From Vigna angularis (taxonomy: Eukaryota > Streptophyta > Magnoliopsida > Fabales > Fabaceae), in assembly GCF_016808095.1 (NCBI RefSeq), contig NC_068974.1, positions 27,388,825 through 27,452,824 on the forward strand: a stretch of 64,000 nt of DNA. The letters run 5' to 3'. Under the pieces are notes generated by a model. That model ran no database searches and was not told where the DNA came from. It saw nothing but the letters and a program-made list of their open reading frames with translations. Shown one piece after another: positions 1 to 11,689 of the stretch; position 1 is the first letter of the stretch, and each line of letters starts with the position of its first letter. The position numbers and the translations under genes are program-made.

Positions 1-623
1 AAAAAGTGAAAGTTCCACCCTTAAATTCACCCACTAACAGTAACTTCTACCATTATTTAAAAATTCAAAAGATGAAGTGTTTCACAATTTCAAAAACATA
101 GTATATTTCAATATCTTAAAATTAAAATTTTAAGTTTTCATGAATTTACATTTTCTTAGTGTTAAAAGATAAGAAATTTGATTGCCTTTTTTATTTATTT
201 TGGATTTATCCAATTGTTTTAAAAAATTGGACCTTTTAAAACTTTTAATATATAAGAAAATACATTCTTGATGAAATAGTAAAACAATGATTAGTGAAAT
301 TTGTTTACAGTTCCACTCATAGAATGTTGTCAAAACAAATTAACACGATTTAAAGTATGTATGATACACAGACCATGGACTGTTACAATATGAAAAAAAT
401 TATTTTTTATCACATACTTGAAAATAAGGCATTCAATGTAAAAGAAATATGAAAATATGACATTCAACTATCTATGTATGTAAAACAATTTTTGTTATCA
501 TATAAAAGAAAACATTACATCAAATAATTTGCGTGAAAACTAAGAACAATTAACATTACAATTTTCTAAAGTTAACATACTAGCGTCTGTACAATATGAC
601 TATTACTGTTCTAGTACCATATA
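1..623. other. AT-rich spacer, no gene seen
   Basis: AT-rich sequence without a convincing reading frame or repeat structure. The short minus-strand frame at 130-333 has low-complexity composition and no recognisable domain. Confidence 0.6.
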
Positions 624-1350
624 ATAAATGAAGGGTTAAATATGTTTTTAGTCTCTAAACTATCAAATGATTTTGTTTTTAGTTCATCTTTCAAAGCAAG
701 GTACTTTTTGGTCCTTCACTTTTAGGAAACCATAATTTTTTGTTCTAAAAAACCAATGGCGTTAAAAAGAAGCTGAGCTGGCTAACAGTGGAGTGTCACG
801 TCATGTTTTTTTCTGACACTGAGTCAATCGATCCCTTACCGTATGGTAATGCCGAACGATATTGTTAATGGCCGAACGGTATTGGTAAGGCCGAATGGTT
901 ATGATGACTGAATGATCGAACAGTATTGGTGGTGACCGAACGATATTGTTAATGACCAAACGGTATTGTTAATGACCGAACGGTATTGGTAATGGTCAAA
1001 TGATTATGATGACTGAATGACCGAATGGTATTGGTGGTGACTGAACGGTATTGGTGGTGGCCGAATGGTTATGATGACTGAATGGTGATGGTGACCAAAT
1101 GGTGATGGTGACTGAATGATGATGGTGACCGAACGGTGAGGGTCAGATTGACTCCGTGTGAGAAAAAAGATGACGTGACACTCCACCATTAGCCAGCTCA
1201 GCTCCTTTTTAACGTCGTTGATTTTTGAGGACGAAAAATTATGTTTTCCTAAAGGAGAAGGACTAAAAAGTACCTTAGTTTGAAAGAGGGACTAAAAACA
1301 AAATCGCTTAATAGTTTAGGGACTAAAAACATATTTAACCCTTCATTTAT
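624..1350. mobile_element. Foldback / MULE-like non-autonomous element
   Basis: Long terminal inverted repeats: the left end (from ATAAATGAAGGGTTAAATAT) is matched in reverse complement by the right end at about 1180-1350. The arms are roughly 170-190 bp and include the inner motif GTGTCACGTCA at both inner edges. The core (about 840-1140) is a degenerate minisatellite with no coding capacity. GGGTTAAATATG ends of this sort are typical of abundant non-autonomous Mutator-like elements in legumes (family knowledge). I could not find a clean target-site duplication, so the outer boundaries are uncertain by a few bases. Confidence 0.75.
840..1140. repeat. Minisatellite of CCGAAyGGT-type units
   Basis: Degenerate tandem units of about 20-24 bp, of the form gaCCGAACGGTattggtaatg, fill the core of the foldback element. 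Exact ACCGAACGGT occurs at 975-984 and 1128-1137, and near-matches occur throughout. The same decamer recurs in the copia element at 8-12.7 kb. Confidence 0.8.
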
Positions 1351-2673
1351 CAAATCCCAATTTCTCGTCGTGACTAAGGTTTTCCTTTTGAAGAAATCTG
1401 AATTTCTCATCGTGAATAAGGTTTTTCTTTTGAAGAAATAACCGATAAAACTAAGGAACCCCAAAGAAAATAGCAACAATGAAGATGACAATGTAAGCAA
1501 AAAGAAAAAAACTGGTTAATAGTCTGTCATTTGTAAATCTAACATGGATATGGATTATTTATAAATATATTAATTTAAGATAGAACGAAATCTTTAAGAT
1601 AAATTAAATTTTTAAAATTCAGATCTAAATACCTATTATATTTGATATTGGTGGCATTATTTATTTCGATTTATTCCATAACTGAGAAAAAGAGATATAA
1701 AGATCATTTTATTCCACAAAATAAAAGCTACATGTATTTATAACAAAATAAAACCGTGTATTTATATAATATCCCCTTTGATATCTATATATTTGGGTTA
1801 TTTTTTAATTTAGTCATTACACTAACAAACTATGAACATACATATAACTAAAAATACAGTGTATCTATATATACAACAGATAAATTTTATTTTCTTAATT
1901 AAACAATAAGATAAAATATATTATACATTCAATCTTTTATTTGATTTGTACTGATATTTCTTAGGTAATAAATCCTTATAATACAATATAGCGATAACTT
2001 TGTCTAATAGGTAATTATGAGAGATTTCCTCTTAATAATTATATTTAAGTACGCCTTTTTAATATAATTAGGGGTTATATTTTTTTTTTACTTATATATA
2101 TTTATATATATATATATATATATATTGAATGGGAATGGAAGATGTTTATTTATACCTGTAATTAACTTTTCACATTTGTAGGATTAATTCTATTAGTGTT
2201 TCATAAATGGAATCCTATTTTATTCACATACAAAAATGTTACCAAAAACAGAGAAGGTATTTCTTAATAAATAAAAATGTCAATTTTTTATACTGACAAG
2301 ACTGTGTTAGTATGATCTTACTTTTATATATAAATATATATGTACAATAACTGTTATTTTAATATATGTAATATTTTAATTTTAAGATAATATTTTTATT
2401 TAAATTTTAATTCTGAATAAGATATATTTACGATTTTTTTTTCTTTTAGTAGAGAAGTATTTTTTTTCTTTTTATAATCTTAGTTGTGAATATATTCGTT
2501 ATCTTTTACTTTTGTTAAGATAAAATATGCAGACGTCATATAATTTTTTCTGTTTTTATTTTTTTACTTCTGAAAAAGATAAATCAATAAAAAAAATAAA
2601 GTTCTTTCTACATAACTAAAAAAATCCTACAAAATTATAAATAAAATCTGTAATTCATCCATATAAAAAGATA

Positions 2674-2737
<64 letters not shown>

Positions 2738-2886
2738 ATAACTTTAAGTTTTTAGTTTTTTAATAACAAAAATGATAAGATAATCTACGTATTGAGATAA
2801 AATAGTTATGTATAATGGATACTATTAGATATTATAGATAATAATATCTTCTAGATAATATAAATATAAGATATAGATTAGTTCAT
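1351..2886. other. AT-rich spacer with a short direct repeat and (TA)n tracts
   Basis: A tandem direct repeat of about 40 bp lies at about 1358-1440 (two copies starting AATTTCTCrTCGTGA). (TA)n tracts lie at about 2094-2125 and 2676-2733. No gene was seen; frames here are short and AT-biased. Confidence 0.6.
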
Positions 2887-2897
2887 CTATATATATC
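2887..2897 (+). promoter_or_regulatory. Putative TATA box of the J-like gene
   Basis: CTATATATATC lies about 72-82 bp upstream of the first ATG at 2969, leaving room for a short 5' UTR. It is plausible as a core promoter, but the region is AT-rich, so the match is only supportive. Confidence 0.4.
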
Positions 2898-2968
2898 ATT
2901 CACATAGCATAATAAATCAATCAACTCTCAGAAAAGCACATTCATAGGAAATATCTACTGTAAGCCAT

Positions 2969-3421
2969 ATGATGGATTTTGTAAAGTCTTTAGCAATGTT
3001 TGCACAAAGGAATGCAGAAGAAAAGTTTAAAGTAGGTAACATCAAAGGGGCCATCAGTTGTGCGACGATGGCGAAAAGACTAAACCGAAAAGTAGAGGGC
3101 ATTGATGAAATGATATTAGCCTACAAGATTCACCAGGCAGCAATGAAAAAAGATCGCAACAGTGCAACAAATTGGTACAAAGTTCTAAACATTAAGAAGG
3201 GCTTTGAAGACGACATTGAGAGCATCAAAATGCAACGCAACAAAATGGTAGTCATGCTAAACCCAACCAACAATGCTTCAGTGGCAACTTGGGGTGCTTT
3301 TACACTCATTTACACCGCTTGGACACATCTAAGTGATCCAAATTATCAAAATCTGGAGTTTCAAAGAAAGACAACACAACGTCTAACCAAAGTTACCAAA
3401 ACTGTGTGTTTTCGATGTTGA
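2969..3421 (+). CDS. J-domain-like protein without HPD motif (DnaJ/DUF3444 family N-terminus)
   Basis: Intact 150-residue frame. Residues 1-60 resemble the helical N-terminal extension of plant DnaJ proteins of the DUF3444 type: AEEKF near the start, an acid-and-lysine pattern, then a spacer before the J region. Residues about 67-130 align with a J domain: NWYKVLNI matches the usual WYxILGV, and AFTLIYTAWTHLSDP matches the AFKLISEAWxxLSD stretch. The invariant HPD triad between helices II and III reads NPT (VMLNPTNN where HPDKN is expected), so stimulation of Hsp70 ATPase is not expected. The protein stops soon after the J region, whereas DUF3444 proteins are usually several hundred residues. 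Met1 and Met2 are adjacent; either may start. AATAAA follows 18 bases after the stop. It may be a J-like regulator or a decayed duplicate with its frame still open. Confidence 0.65.
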   Translation: MMDFVKSLAMFAQRNAEEKFKVGNIKGAISCATMAKRLNRKVEGIDEMILAYKIHQAAMKKDRNSATNWYKVLNIKKGFEDDIESIKMQRNKMVVMLNPTNNASVATWGAFTLIYTAWTHLSDPNYQNLEFQRKTTQRLTKVTKTVCFRC

Positions 3422-3438
3422 AAGTGTAAGAAGTTCTT

Positions 3439-3444
3439 AATAAA
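3439..3444 (+). terminator. Putative polyadenylation signal
   Basis: AATAAA shortly after the stop codon of the J-like gene. Plant polyadenylation signals are loose, so this is only supporting evidence that the gene ends here. Confidence 0.35.
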
Positions 3445-3764
3445 GTGTACACAAACGTATAGACCACATTAAAATAATTTTTGTAATCGAGTGGCCAGGT
3501 TGAAAGTGCAAGTTTTATCCTCCAATGTCTAGGTTTTTCCATCTATAAAATCATATGCTTAATTCTACTAGTTTACATCTGTAGTAATTTTGTATCGTGT
3601 TGGTTGAATTTGATTAGTTGTAATTCTTTTATAGTGTTTCAAAAATCTAATGGTTTATCTTCTACGGAAAAACGTTATTTACTAGTAAAATTTTATACTA
3701 ACAAATACACAATGGTGTTACAAACATTTCTTTTTAAGATATTTAGATATATGAATAAATAAAT

Positions 3765-3802
<38 letters not shown>

Positions 3803-4314
3803 TTGAGAAATTATTTTAATTCAAAATCGAAACAGTCGAGGTAAAAGAATGATGATTTTTCTATTTTGGTTATGAGTCGTAGCTTAAAGTTCAATATTTT
3901 CATTCGGTTCAATAAGAACTAAAGTTTCTAAACCATAATTTAATAATAAAAAATTAAAAAAGTGGATTTGGTCTTGATTTTACTCATAATTAAGACCAAA
4001 TATCCTTTATGCTTCAGTTGTATAGATAACGAAAGTCTAAAATAGATTATTTCAAAAAATGCTTTTCTGGCTTCTATGACCTAAACCAAATCTATACATT
4101 ACAAAACTAATGTAATATAAGACGGCTTTGTTTTCTGCGATTTCTAAAACCTTATATTTCTCACATTTTTATTAAAATCGTAGTTAAGTTGTGTGGAAAA
4201 AAGGTGTTCTGAAGGAAATTTGTCTTTAATGTATACAACACCAAAATTGTATTTACCTTATGATTTCACTTATCTTTTTACACGATATTAACTTAGTTTA
4301 AGATGGAAGGAATG
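3445..4314. other. AT-rich spacer
   Basis: No gene seen. A (TA)n tract lies at about 3768-3797. I looked for upstream exons of the kinase fragment that starts at 7324 (glycine loop, HRDLK, DFG, APE motifs) and saw none. Confidence 0.55.
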
Positions 4315-4323
4315 TATTTTTTA

Positions 4324-5901
4324 GCTTAATAGCTTATTTTGTCCTTAGTTTTGCTGGATTGTGTCAATTATGTCCCTCCTTTCAAAAGAGTGTCAAATTG
4401 GTTCTCATTTAGTAAATTTTTTGTCAACTTCGTCCATTCCGTTAAGTAGAAACAAACGGAGTTAAGGATTGATGATCAGGCAAAAGACATGTTATTTTAT
4501 AGATATATTTATGCTGACGTGTGAGAGAAGAGATGGAATTTAGGAGTGCACTTGGTATTTTCTAGGCCAGGCTCAAACCCTCTTTTCTCTAGGGTTTCTT
4601 TTATCTTTTTAAAAAACGAAGGTCTCTTCTCCATCTTCATAAGCGACAACTTTGTCCTCCGCATGGCTAACGCTGTCGTGCCTCCCTCTGGCCGGCCAAA
4701 ACTGTCGCCGGCGACACCGACCATCATCGGCGACACCGATCGTCGCCGAAGACACCTCAACCACGCTCAAGAACATAACCAGCGTTGTCCAGCAACCACA
4801 ATGAATCACATCACCTCCATTGACGCACCACCGTGAGCAATATCAGACCACAAAGAATTCCTTTATTCTTCCATCAACCACTCAAATCGCGACAATAGAG
4901 AGAACCCGAGAAAGTTCATCTTCTCCTCCATTCTCCACCGTGAAAACTCAAATCTCCTCCATGCCATCTCCATCATCCTTTGTGTCTTGACATGCATCAA
5001 CCTCAACCCAGTAAATAAGAACCCATATACGAAACCCAAATCGCGCCTCCACCTCGTGAGTTTCGTCCATTCCAAAATCACCAGATTCATCACGAGTTCA
5101 ATACTTCTCCTTCGAAACATGCAAGGAAACACAACCAGCCCCAAAACTCCAATCGAAAAGAGCCCCAAATTGCAGAACCCTAATCACGTAGAAACCATCC
5201 CCACCACGAGCATCCTCATCGCGCATCAACATCGTGCCTCCTCAAACCTGCAAAGCAAGAGAACCAAACTAGAACAGCCATGGATAAATCTTAATGCAGC
5301 CTTGCACAACCCACTGAATTGGGCATTGTGAGGGTGGTGGGACAAAACGGTAAGGTGGATTCAGGGTCTCTTGAAATTCTGGAAATTAGGGTTGGCGGAG
5401 GTGTAAGAAAAAGGGGTTTGGGGGGGGGGGGGGGGGGGGGGGTGGTGGTGATAGGGTGGGGGAGGCGAAGCGGGGCAGAAGGGGAAGTGAAAGAGGGAGC
5501 AAGTGCGACAGATATTCGGTGGAGGAGTGGGACTCCATTGCCGATTATCCATTGCTAACTGCAACACTCTTTTTCGGAAGAAGAGGAAGAAGATTTGATC
5601 CAAGGAGTGGGACGCCATTGCTAACTATCACATTAATTATAATTAAAAGTAATTAAAAGAAAAACATTAATCCAAATTAATTATAATTAAAGGAAATACT
5701 AAACACGTCACCCCACATACAATTTAAAATGCCACGTTTCTGTCAGATCATCAACCCATTAACGCTGTTTATTTCTATTTAACGGAAGGGGCAATTTTGA
5801 CGCAAAATTTAATAAGTGAGGACCAAGTTGACACTATTTTAAAACCAGGGACCAAATTGACATAATCGAACAAAACTTGAGACAAAAGAGGCTGTTAAGC
5901 C
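4324..5901. mobile_element. Non-autonomous MULE-type element with GC-rich cargo
   Basis: The inverted ends match well over about 170 bp: left GCTTAATAGCTTATTTTGTC, right (reverse complement) GGCTTAACAGCCTCTTTTGT, followed in both by TGTCAA and GGTCC/TGTCC blocks. It is flanked by a perfect 9 bp direct repeat, TATTTTTTA (4315-4323 and 5902-5910), the target duplication size of Mutator-like elements. The core (about 4540-5660) is markedly GC-richer than the surroundings and holds several overlapping open frames (4546-4836, 4987-5331, 5319-5558; minus 5361-5618). None shows a domain I recognise. Captured 5' gene ends often look like this in Pack-MULEs, so a host-derived cargo is possible but unproven. 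Confidence 0.8.
5420..5442 (+). repeat. 23-base poly-G run
   Basis: An uninterrupted run of 23 G, followed by GTGGTGGTG and further G-rich sequence to about 5500. It lies in the cargo of the MULE-type element and has strong G-quadruplex potential. The exact length may be affected by sequencing error. Confidence 0.85.
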
Positions 5902-6115
5902 TATTTTTTATACAAGGCTTGTTCTATATTTTTCAGTAAAGCCATGTAGTTTAAGAATTAGGATATGTTAAAAACATAAAATTTATGATATGAATATTGA
6001 ATAATATTTGAGTTATAAAAGTACCTATATTTTATTTTGAAAATATTAATAACCTGTATTATGGCTTAGGGAATTTTTTAAATACTTTTAAATATTTTAT
6101 TTACTATTTATAATA

Positions 6116-7236
6116 GGTTTAATGTTTCGTTAGGTTTCTATTTTCGTCCAGAATTTCAAATAGGTCTCTTTCTTTTTTGACGTCTCAATTGGATCCTTAT
6201 TTTTGTAAAATTGAATCATAGAGGCTTTCCGTCAAATTGAGAAGACGTCGTTAAGTGACATACTGACAGTATCATTTTAAATGACGTGGTATTAAAAGTG
6301 TTTGAAGTGTATTTTTTAATTTTTGAATTTAAAAATGGAGTGCAAAGAGGTAAAATAAAATTTTAATAAGGGCAAAGTGGTCAAAATAATGTAAATTAAG
6401 TGCAGCAGCTTCTTTCTCTTTTGATTACCAATTCAAAATCACATTGGGGCCGGGACCAGAGTTCCTTGCTGCACAACTTACAAAGATTCCCTTCTACATT
6501 GCTGCAAATGTGCCTATTGCGGTGCTATCATTGAAATATTGAGGTGGCTAGTTTAGGCCAAGGGATATTGATATTACATCCACGCCATCCTCCACAACTG
6601 CATCCAATGCGGCCAATACACTGCTTTATGGGCACTCTTCTCCAAAACATACTTTGTAAATTGCCAGGTGAGCATGAGAGGCAATCCCTGATACTGTACC
6701 TTTGGCATTTCCCATTACTTTTGCATTATCAACAAAAGCACCAGATGGAGTGCTCGTTGTGTGAGTCCCATGCCCATCTTCATCAATTGGTGTCACTGTT
6801 TCTTTCGTTGTCTCTGAAGCGAGGTTAAAAGACCTTGCTCCAATTAGTTTATTGTTACATGTCACATTAAGCTCGCATCTTCCAATCTTTTTTCCCCAAT
6901 CTGATTTCGATTTCGAAAGAGAAAGAGGCTGCTGCACTTAATTTACATTATTTTGACCATTTTGCCTTTATTTAAATTTTATTTTTCCTCTTTGCACTCT
7001 ATTTTTAAATTCAAAAATTAAAAAAATATACTTCACACACGTTTTTAATGTCACGTCATTTAAAAAGACACTATTAGCATGTCACGTAATACCCTCGTTA
7101 ACGCGTCTTCTCAATTTGACGGAAAGTCTATATTTGATTCAATTTTACAAAAATAAAGACTCAATTGAGACGCCGAAAAAAAAAGAAACCTCTTTGAAAT
7201 TTTGGACAAAAATAAAAACTTACCGAATCATTAAAC
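6116..7236. mobile_element. Pack-MULE carrying a subtilase fragment
   Basis: Very long inverted terminal repeats of about 300 bp (about 6116-6422 and 6925-7236), starting (G)GTTTAATG and ending internally at the shared GTGCAGCAGC block. A 10 bp direct repeat ATTTATAATA flanks it on both sides (6106-6115 and 7237-7246). Long TIRs plus a 9-11 bp target duplication identify a Mutator-like element. It codes for no transposase; the roughly 500 bp core is a piece of a subtilisin-like protease gene, which makes it a Pack-MULE. It sits 87 bp upstream of the first kinase exon at 7324, apparently in what was the preceding intron. Confidence 0.85.
6428..6937 (-). pseudogene. Subtilisin-like protease (subtilase) fragment, captured
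   Basis: Read on the minus strand, the frame from 6937 contains the subtilase catalytic-histidine block DEDGHGTHT, preceded by a CNNKLIGARSFN-like segment and followed by GNAKGTVSGIASHAHLAIYK. Past a stop at about 6624 the same frame continues with LAALDAAVEDGVDVISISLG, then TAIGTFAAM, then SCAARNSGP, in the order expected between the His site and the Asn oxyanion-hole region of plant S8 subtilases. At least three in-frame stops are present (after EECP, after SLGLN, and inside the FAAM-KGIF stretch). The catalytic Asp and Ser regions are absent. It is a non-functional internal piece lacking both ends of the gene. Confidence 0.85.
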
Positions 7237-8086
7237 ATTTATAATACCATCATTATGAATACTGATTTTCTCTGCATGTTATATTCTCATTATCTTACCA
7301 ATATTTCTCGTTCTCATTTGTAGCGAATAAAGGTTGTTCAATACAAAATCTCGGATTATGTTCACATATCTCAAGATTGCAGACACCTTCTTTCTTGTAT
7401 ATTTGTACCAAATCTATTAAAGGTATGTTATAATATTCAAGTAACTCTTGTTTCCTTTTTACATTTCAATTTAGACAAACCATCTTAAAACGTATTATAT
7501 TCCTGAGTTACACTTATGTTTATTTTGTTTTTACTTTGTAACCCTTGCGAATCATAGTGTTGATGAGAAATAATCAAAATTGTGAAATAAACATTGTTGA
7601 CTGAAAGCTATACCTATTGGGAAGTTCTACACCTAACCCTTATTCCTTAATAATCATCTGCTACCCTATTGTTTAGTTGATTGGTAAAGATAAAAAATTT
7701 CCATTTTTCCTATTGTTAAACTACAACTTGAATTTAGTATTTTTTTTTCTCTTCTTTGCATTGCTTTCCATATGTCATGCTTAGGTTTGTTAGAGATCCG
7801 AGACAACGCAGAACTGAGACTTGAAAATTTTGAGCCTAAATCTTATCATATATTTGATGAACAATGGTATTTTCTTTTCAAAAAATTTTGGTGCTACTGA
7901 CTCCAGCAAATGAATTGGCTGGCTAATGGTTATAAAAGTTTAACATACATTCAGTCCTTATTAATTAAATTACTTGTGTGGCTTTAACTCTAAATAGAGC
8001 TCCCTATTTTTGATTCACTGTGTTATCTTCACTTCAGTCACAAATTTTGATATGCTTTGGACAGAAGACAACATTTTAAACACAAA

Positions 8087-8372
8087 TGTTGGGTTCGAGC
8101 GTAAAACGGAGAAAAGAATACCCAGAAAGCCCAAAGAAGAAAGAACAAGAGAGAAAACACAGAGAGAAATGATCTGAATATTTTGATATTGAATTGTATA
8201 CTAAAACACAGAAGCTGGCTACAATATATAGCCAACTCAAGCAACAACAACAAACAGAATGACCGAACACAAGCAAAAGACTAAACGGTCACAACAAGTC
8301 TAACCGAAAAATACCGAACGATTATCAACATGAAACCGAACGGTCAAAAGTAATAGAAGAGTCTAATCAACA
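8087..8372 (-). repeat. Copia 3' LTR
   Basis: A 286 bp TG...CA repeat nearly identical to 12461-12748. It contains several CCGAACG-type motifs, including ACCGAACGGT at 8335-8344. Confidence 0.93.
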
Positions 8373-8426
8373 AATCTCCACCTAGAATCGACTATTATAA
8401 GAAAGAACAAATCGAACGGTACACAA

Positions 8427-10333
8427 TTACAGACCGAACGGTAGAAACCCAATCCTGGACAAAAACTTCAGAAACTTCTCTTTAGCGAGTGGCTTAACCA
8501 GCATATCTGCAGGGTTGTCTTCAGATGCAATTTTGCAGATTTGGACATCACCGGATTCCACAATACTCTTGACAAAATGCAGCTTGATGTTAATATGCTT
8601 TGTTCTAGAATGGTAAATCTGATGGTTGGCCAAATGTATGACGCTCTGATTGTCACAATGAACACGGACAGACTTTTCATCAATACCAGTTCCTGAATCA
8701 GGCCTTTTAACCACAGTGCCTCATTTACCCCTTCAGCAAGCACACAGTATTCAGGTTCAGTGGTTGAAAGGGCAACAACCAATTGCAATGTACACCTCCA
8801 GCTTACAACAGTACCGAAAGGTGTAAATACATATCCCGAACGAGATTTCCTTTTGTCCATGCACCCGGCAAAATCTGAATCAACAAAAGCTTCAATATAA
8901 CCTCCATCTTGAACGTTATTTTGGAAGAGTAATTCAGTATCAAGAGACCCCCTTATGTATCTAAGCATATCCACTTCAGCGCTTCCCAGTGAATTTGTCC
9001 AGGATCAACCATAAACCGGCTGAGAACACTTACTCCATGCGCCAGGTCAGGTCTTGTGCAGACCATGCCATACATGATTCCACTTGAAAACGGAACAGAT
9101 TCCACCTTCCTCCTTTCATCCTCGGCCTTTGGGCATTATTCTTTGGTGAGATTCAAGTGTTGACCGATCGGTGTGCCAGCAGGTTTGGATTCAGTCATCC
9201 GATACCTTGAAATCACCTTCTGTAAATAAATCTTGAGATAAAAACAAGTTTTCACCCCGTTTATCTCTCTTTATGTCAATGCCCAATATCAGCCTTGCTT
9301 CCCCTAGCTCCTTCATCTCGAAAGCACCACCCAAATTTACTTTCATCTCATGAATCATGCTATTGTCACTGCTGACAATCAGAATATCATCCACGTATAG
9401 AAGAAGATATAATATCTCACTGTCACGGTTCAGAGTATACACGCAGTCATCATAATTGCACCGCTTGAAGTTCAGCTTTATCAGAAAATCATCAATTTTC
9501 CTGTACCACTGTCTTGGACTTTGCTTCAAGCCATATAGAGACTTCTGCAACAGGCATACCCTATCATCCATAACATATCCCTGCTTCGTATAAATGGTTT
9601 CCTCCAAGTCTCCATGTACAAACGCAATCCTCACATCCAACTATTCTAGATGCAAATTGCGGTGAGTAACTATCACCATTAAAACTCTGACCGAACAGTG
9701 CTTCACCACAGGAGCAAAAATCTTATGATAATCTACACCTTCAATCTGAGTAAACCCTTTGGCAACAAGCCTTGCTTTGTACCTTACTTTCTCACCCCCT
9801 AGTATAGCTTCCTTTTTCTTGAATATCCATTTTGAACCTACAACCTTCTTACCTTTTGGCAGATCCACCAATCTCCAGGTGATGTTCTTCCTCAAAGCCT
9901 CCAGCTCTTCTTCCATAGCACTCTGCCAAAGATACTGATCGCTGCTATCAAGAGCCTCCTTGTAACTTCTCGGTTCATCCGAGCTTTCAAGATCTTCAGC
10001 GGCATTCAAGGCGCAGCAAATCAGATCCGCCTCTCCAAACTGTTTGATTGGCTTAGAGATCCTCCTTTCTCTATCACGAACAAGCTGATAATTCCTCAAT
10101 TCAACACCAGCTCCTCTTGAGTGACTCACATCACCAGATATACCATCTATTTCATCACCAAGATCTGTTTGCATTTCACCCGTTCGGTTCTCCTGTAATG
10201 ACCGAACGGTTTCGTCTTTCCCTTTACCCATTCGGTCTTCCTCAGTCAACGACCGAACGACTCCATCAGTAGTATGCTCCACCTCCACGAGAGTCTTCTT
10301 CTCGCCTCCAGGATTTTCAACATGCATTGTCAT
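8427..10333 (-). pseudogene. Copia reverse transcriptase and RNase H
   Basis: 10333-9641 covers the INT-RT linker and RT N-terminus (KWIFKKKEA, YKARLVAKGFTQIEGVDY). 9640-9191 carries the RT palm with LLLYVDDILIVSSD, so the catalytic YVDD is intact. 8974-8427 is RNase H, with FVDSDFAGCMDKRKS and later VHCDNQSVIHLANHQIYHSR and ADMLVKPLAK. A TAG stop at 9641 breaks RT just before LDVRIAF. Further stops lie near 9190 and about 8975, and a frame change near 8710 splits RNase H. The linker at about 10180-10260 contains repeats of the CCGAACGGT motif. Confidence 0.88.
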
Positions 10334-10396
10334 TCTCGTTTCATCAAAAACGACATCCCTACTAATGATTAATTTTGAAGGTTTAGTATCTAACCT

Positions 10397-11653
10397 CTAC
10401 AACCTATATCCCTTAACTCCTTCAGCATATCCAAGGAATACACTTCTCACCGCTCGGGCATCCAGCTTATCCCCTTTGACATGAGCAAACACCAAAGAAC
10501 CGAACACCCTCAAGTGTGAGTAATCAACCGGTTGTCCAATCCAAGCCTCCATTGGTGTTTTATAGTTGAGAACCGAAGATGGACTCCTGTTAATCAAGTA
10601 TACGGCTGTATTGGCAGCCTCTCCCCAGAAAGCCTTTGACAACCCTGATCCAAGCAGCATGCACCGAACCCTCTCCAGAATTGTTCTGTTCATCGTTTTA
10701 GCCAAACCATTCTGTTGAGGAGTTACCACCACAGTCTTGTGCCTCTTGATCCCTTTAACCTTGCAGAACTCATTAAATTCCTCTGAAACGAACTTCAGAC
10801 CATTGTCAGTTCTCAGACATTTCATCCTACACCCAAATTGGTTCTCGGTCTGTGTATGTCACTCCTTGAATCTCTGAAAAGTTTCAGATTTATTCTTCAG
10901 AACGTAAATCCATACTCTTCTTGAAAAATCATCAATTATGCTCAGGAAATACGCTCCTCCACCATGAGTTTGAGTTCTTGCATGACCCCACAAGTCAGCA
11001 TGGGCTTACTCAAATGGTCGTTCGGTTAAGTGCTTCCCTTGACCGAACGGTATCCTGTGTGATTTCCCTAAGACGTAATGATCACAAAAATCTAGCTTCT
11101 GCAGTTTATCTCCCAGAAGTAAGTCTTGCTTCTCCAATTCTTCAAGGCCTTTCTCACTGATATGACCCATCCTCAAGTGCTAAAGCCAAACGGTATTCTC
11201 AGTCTTCCCACTTGCTACCGAGACATGAACAATGATTGTGGATCTCTCCAGAATGTACAAGTCATTCTTCCTTCTGCCTTTGACAACCATAGAATCTCCA
11301 TAACACACCTTCATCACTCCATCTTCGACTTTTGTGGTGTAACCTCCAAGATCAAATGAACTTATTGAAATTAAATTTCTCTTCAATTCAGGCACATAGC
11401 TCACATCCTGCAGCACCATCTCCTGGTTATCAAACATCTTCAGCCTCACAGACCCCACTCCTTGCACACGGCAAACCTTGTTATTGCCCAGCAGCACATT
11501 TCCATGCTTCTTCTGATCAAGACTCTCAAAGAACTCCTTTACCGAGCACATGTGATAGGTGCAACCAGAGTCCATGACCCAGCTCCTTTGAGAATCTTCT
11601 GATGAAGCCACCAGAACACCGACAGATTCATATCCCTCAGACGTCTCTGTCAC
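10397..11653 (-). pseudogene. Copia protease and integrase region
   Basis: 11653-11180 holds the aspartic protease active site as WVMDSGCTYHMC followed by the usual GSVRLKM and DVSYVPELKRNLISIS strands. The GAG-pre-integrase and HHCC region follows in broken frames. 10825-10397 is the integrase core with LRTDNGLKF (second catalytic Asp), TPQQNGLAKTMNRTI (the catalytic Glu position of the usual NGxxER block is changed to Lys) and VFGSLVFAHV. Several stops separate these parts, so protease and integrase are not produced as a polyprotein. Confidence 0.85.
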
Positions 11654-11689
11654 ATCAGTAGTTTCCTATGACCGAAAAACCTTTCCCTT

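Noticed and set aside
1004..1189. Minus-strand His/Pro frame in the foldback element
   Set aside because: Produced by the minisatellite units; not a gene.
5361..5618. Minus-strand proline-rich frame
   Set aside because: It is created by the poly-G run and G-rich sequence inside the MULE cargo; no support as a gene.
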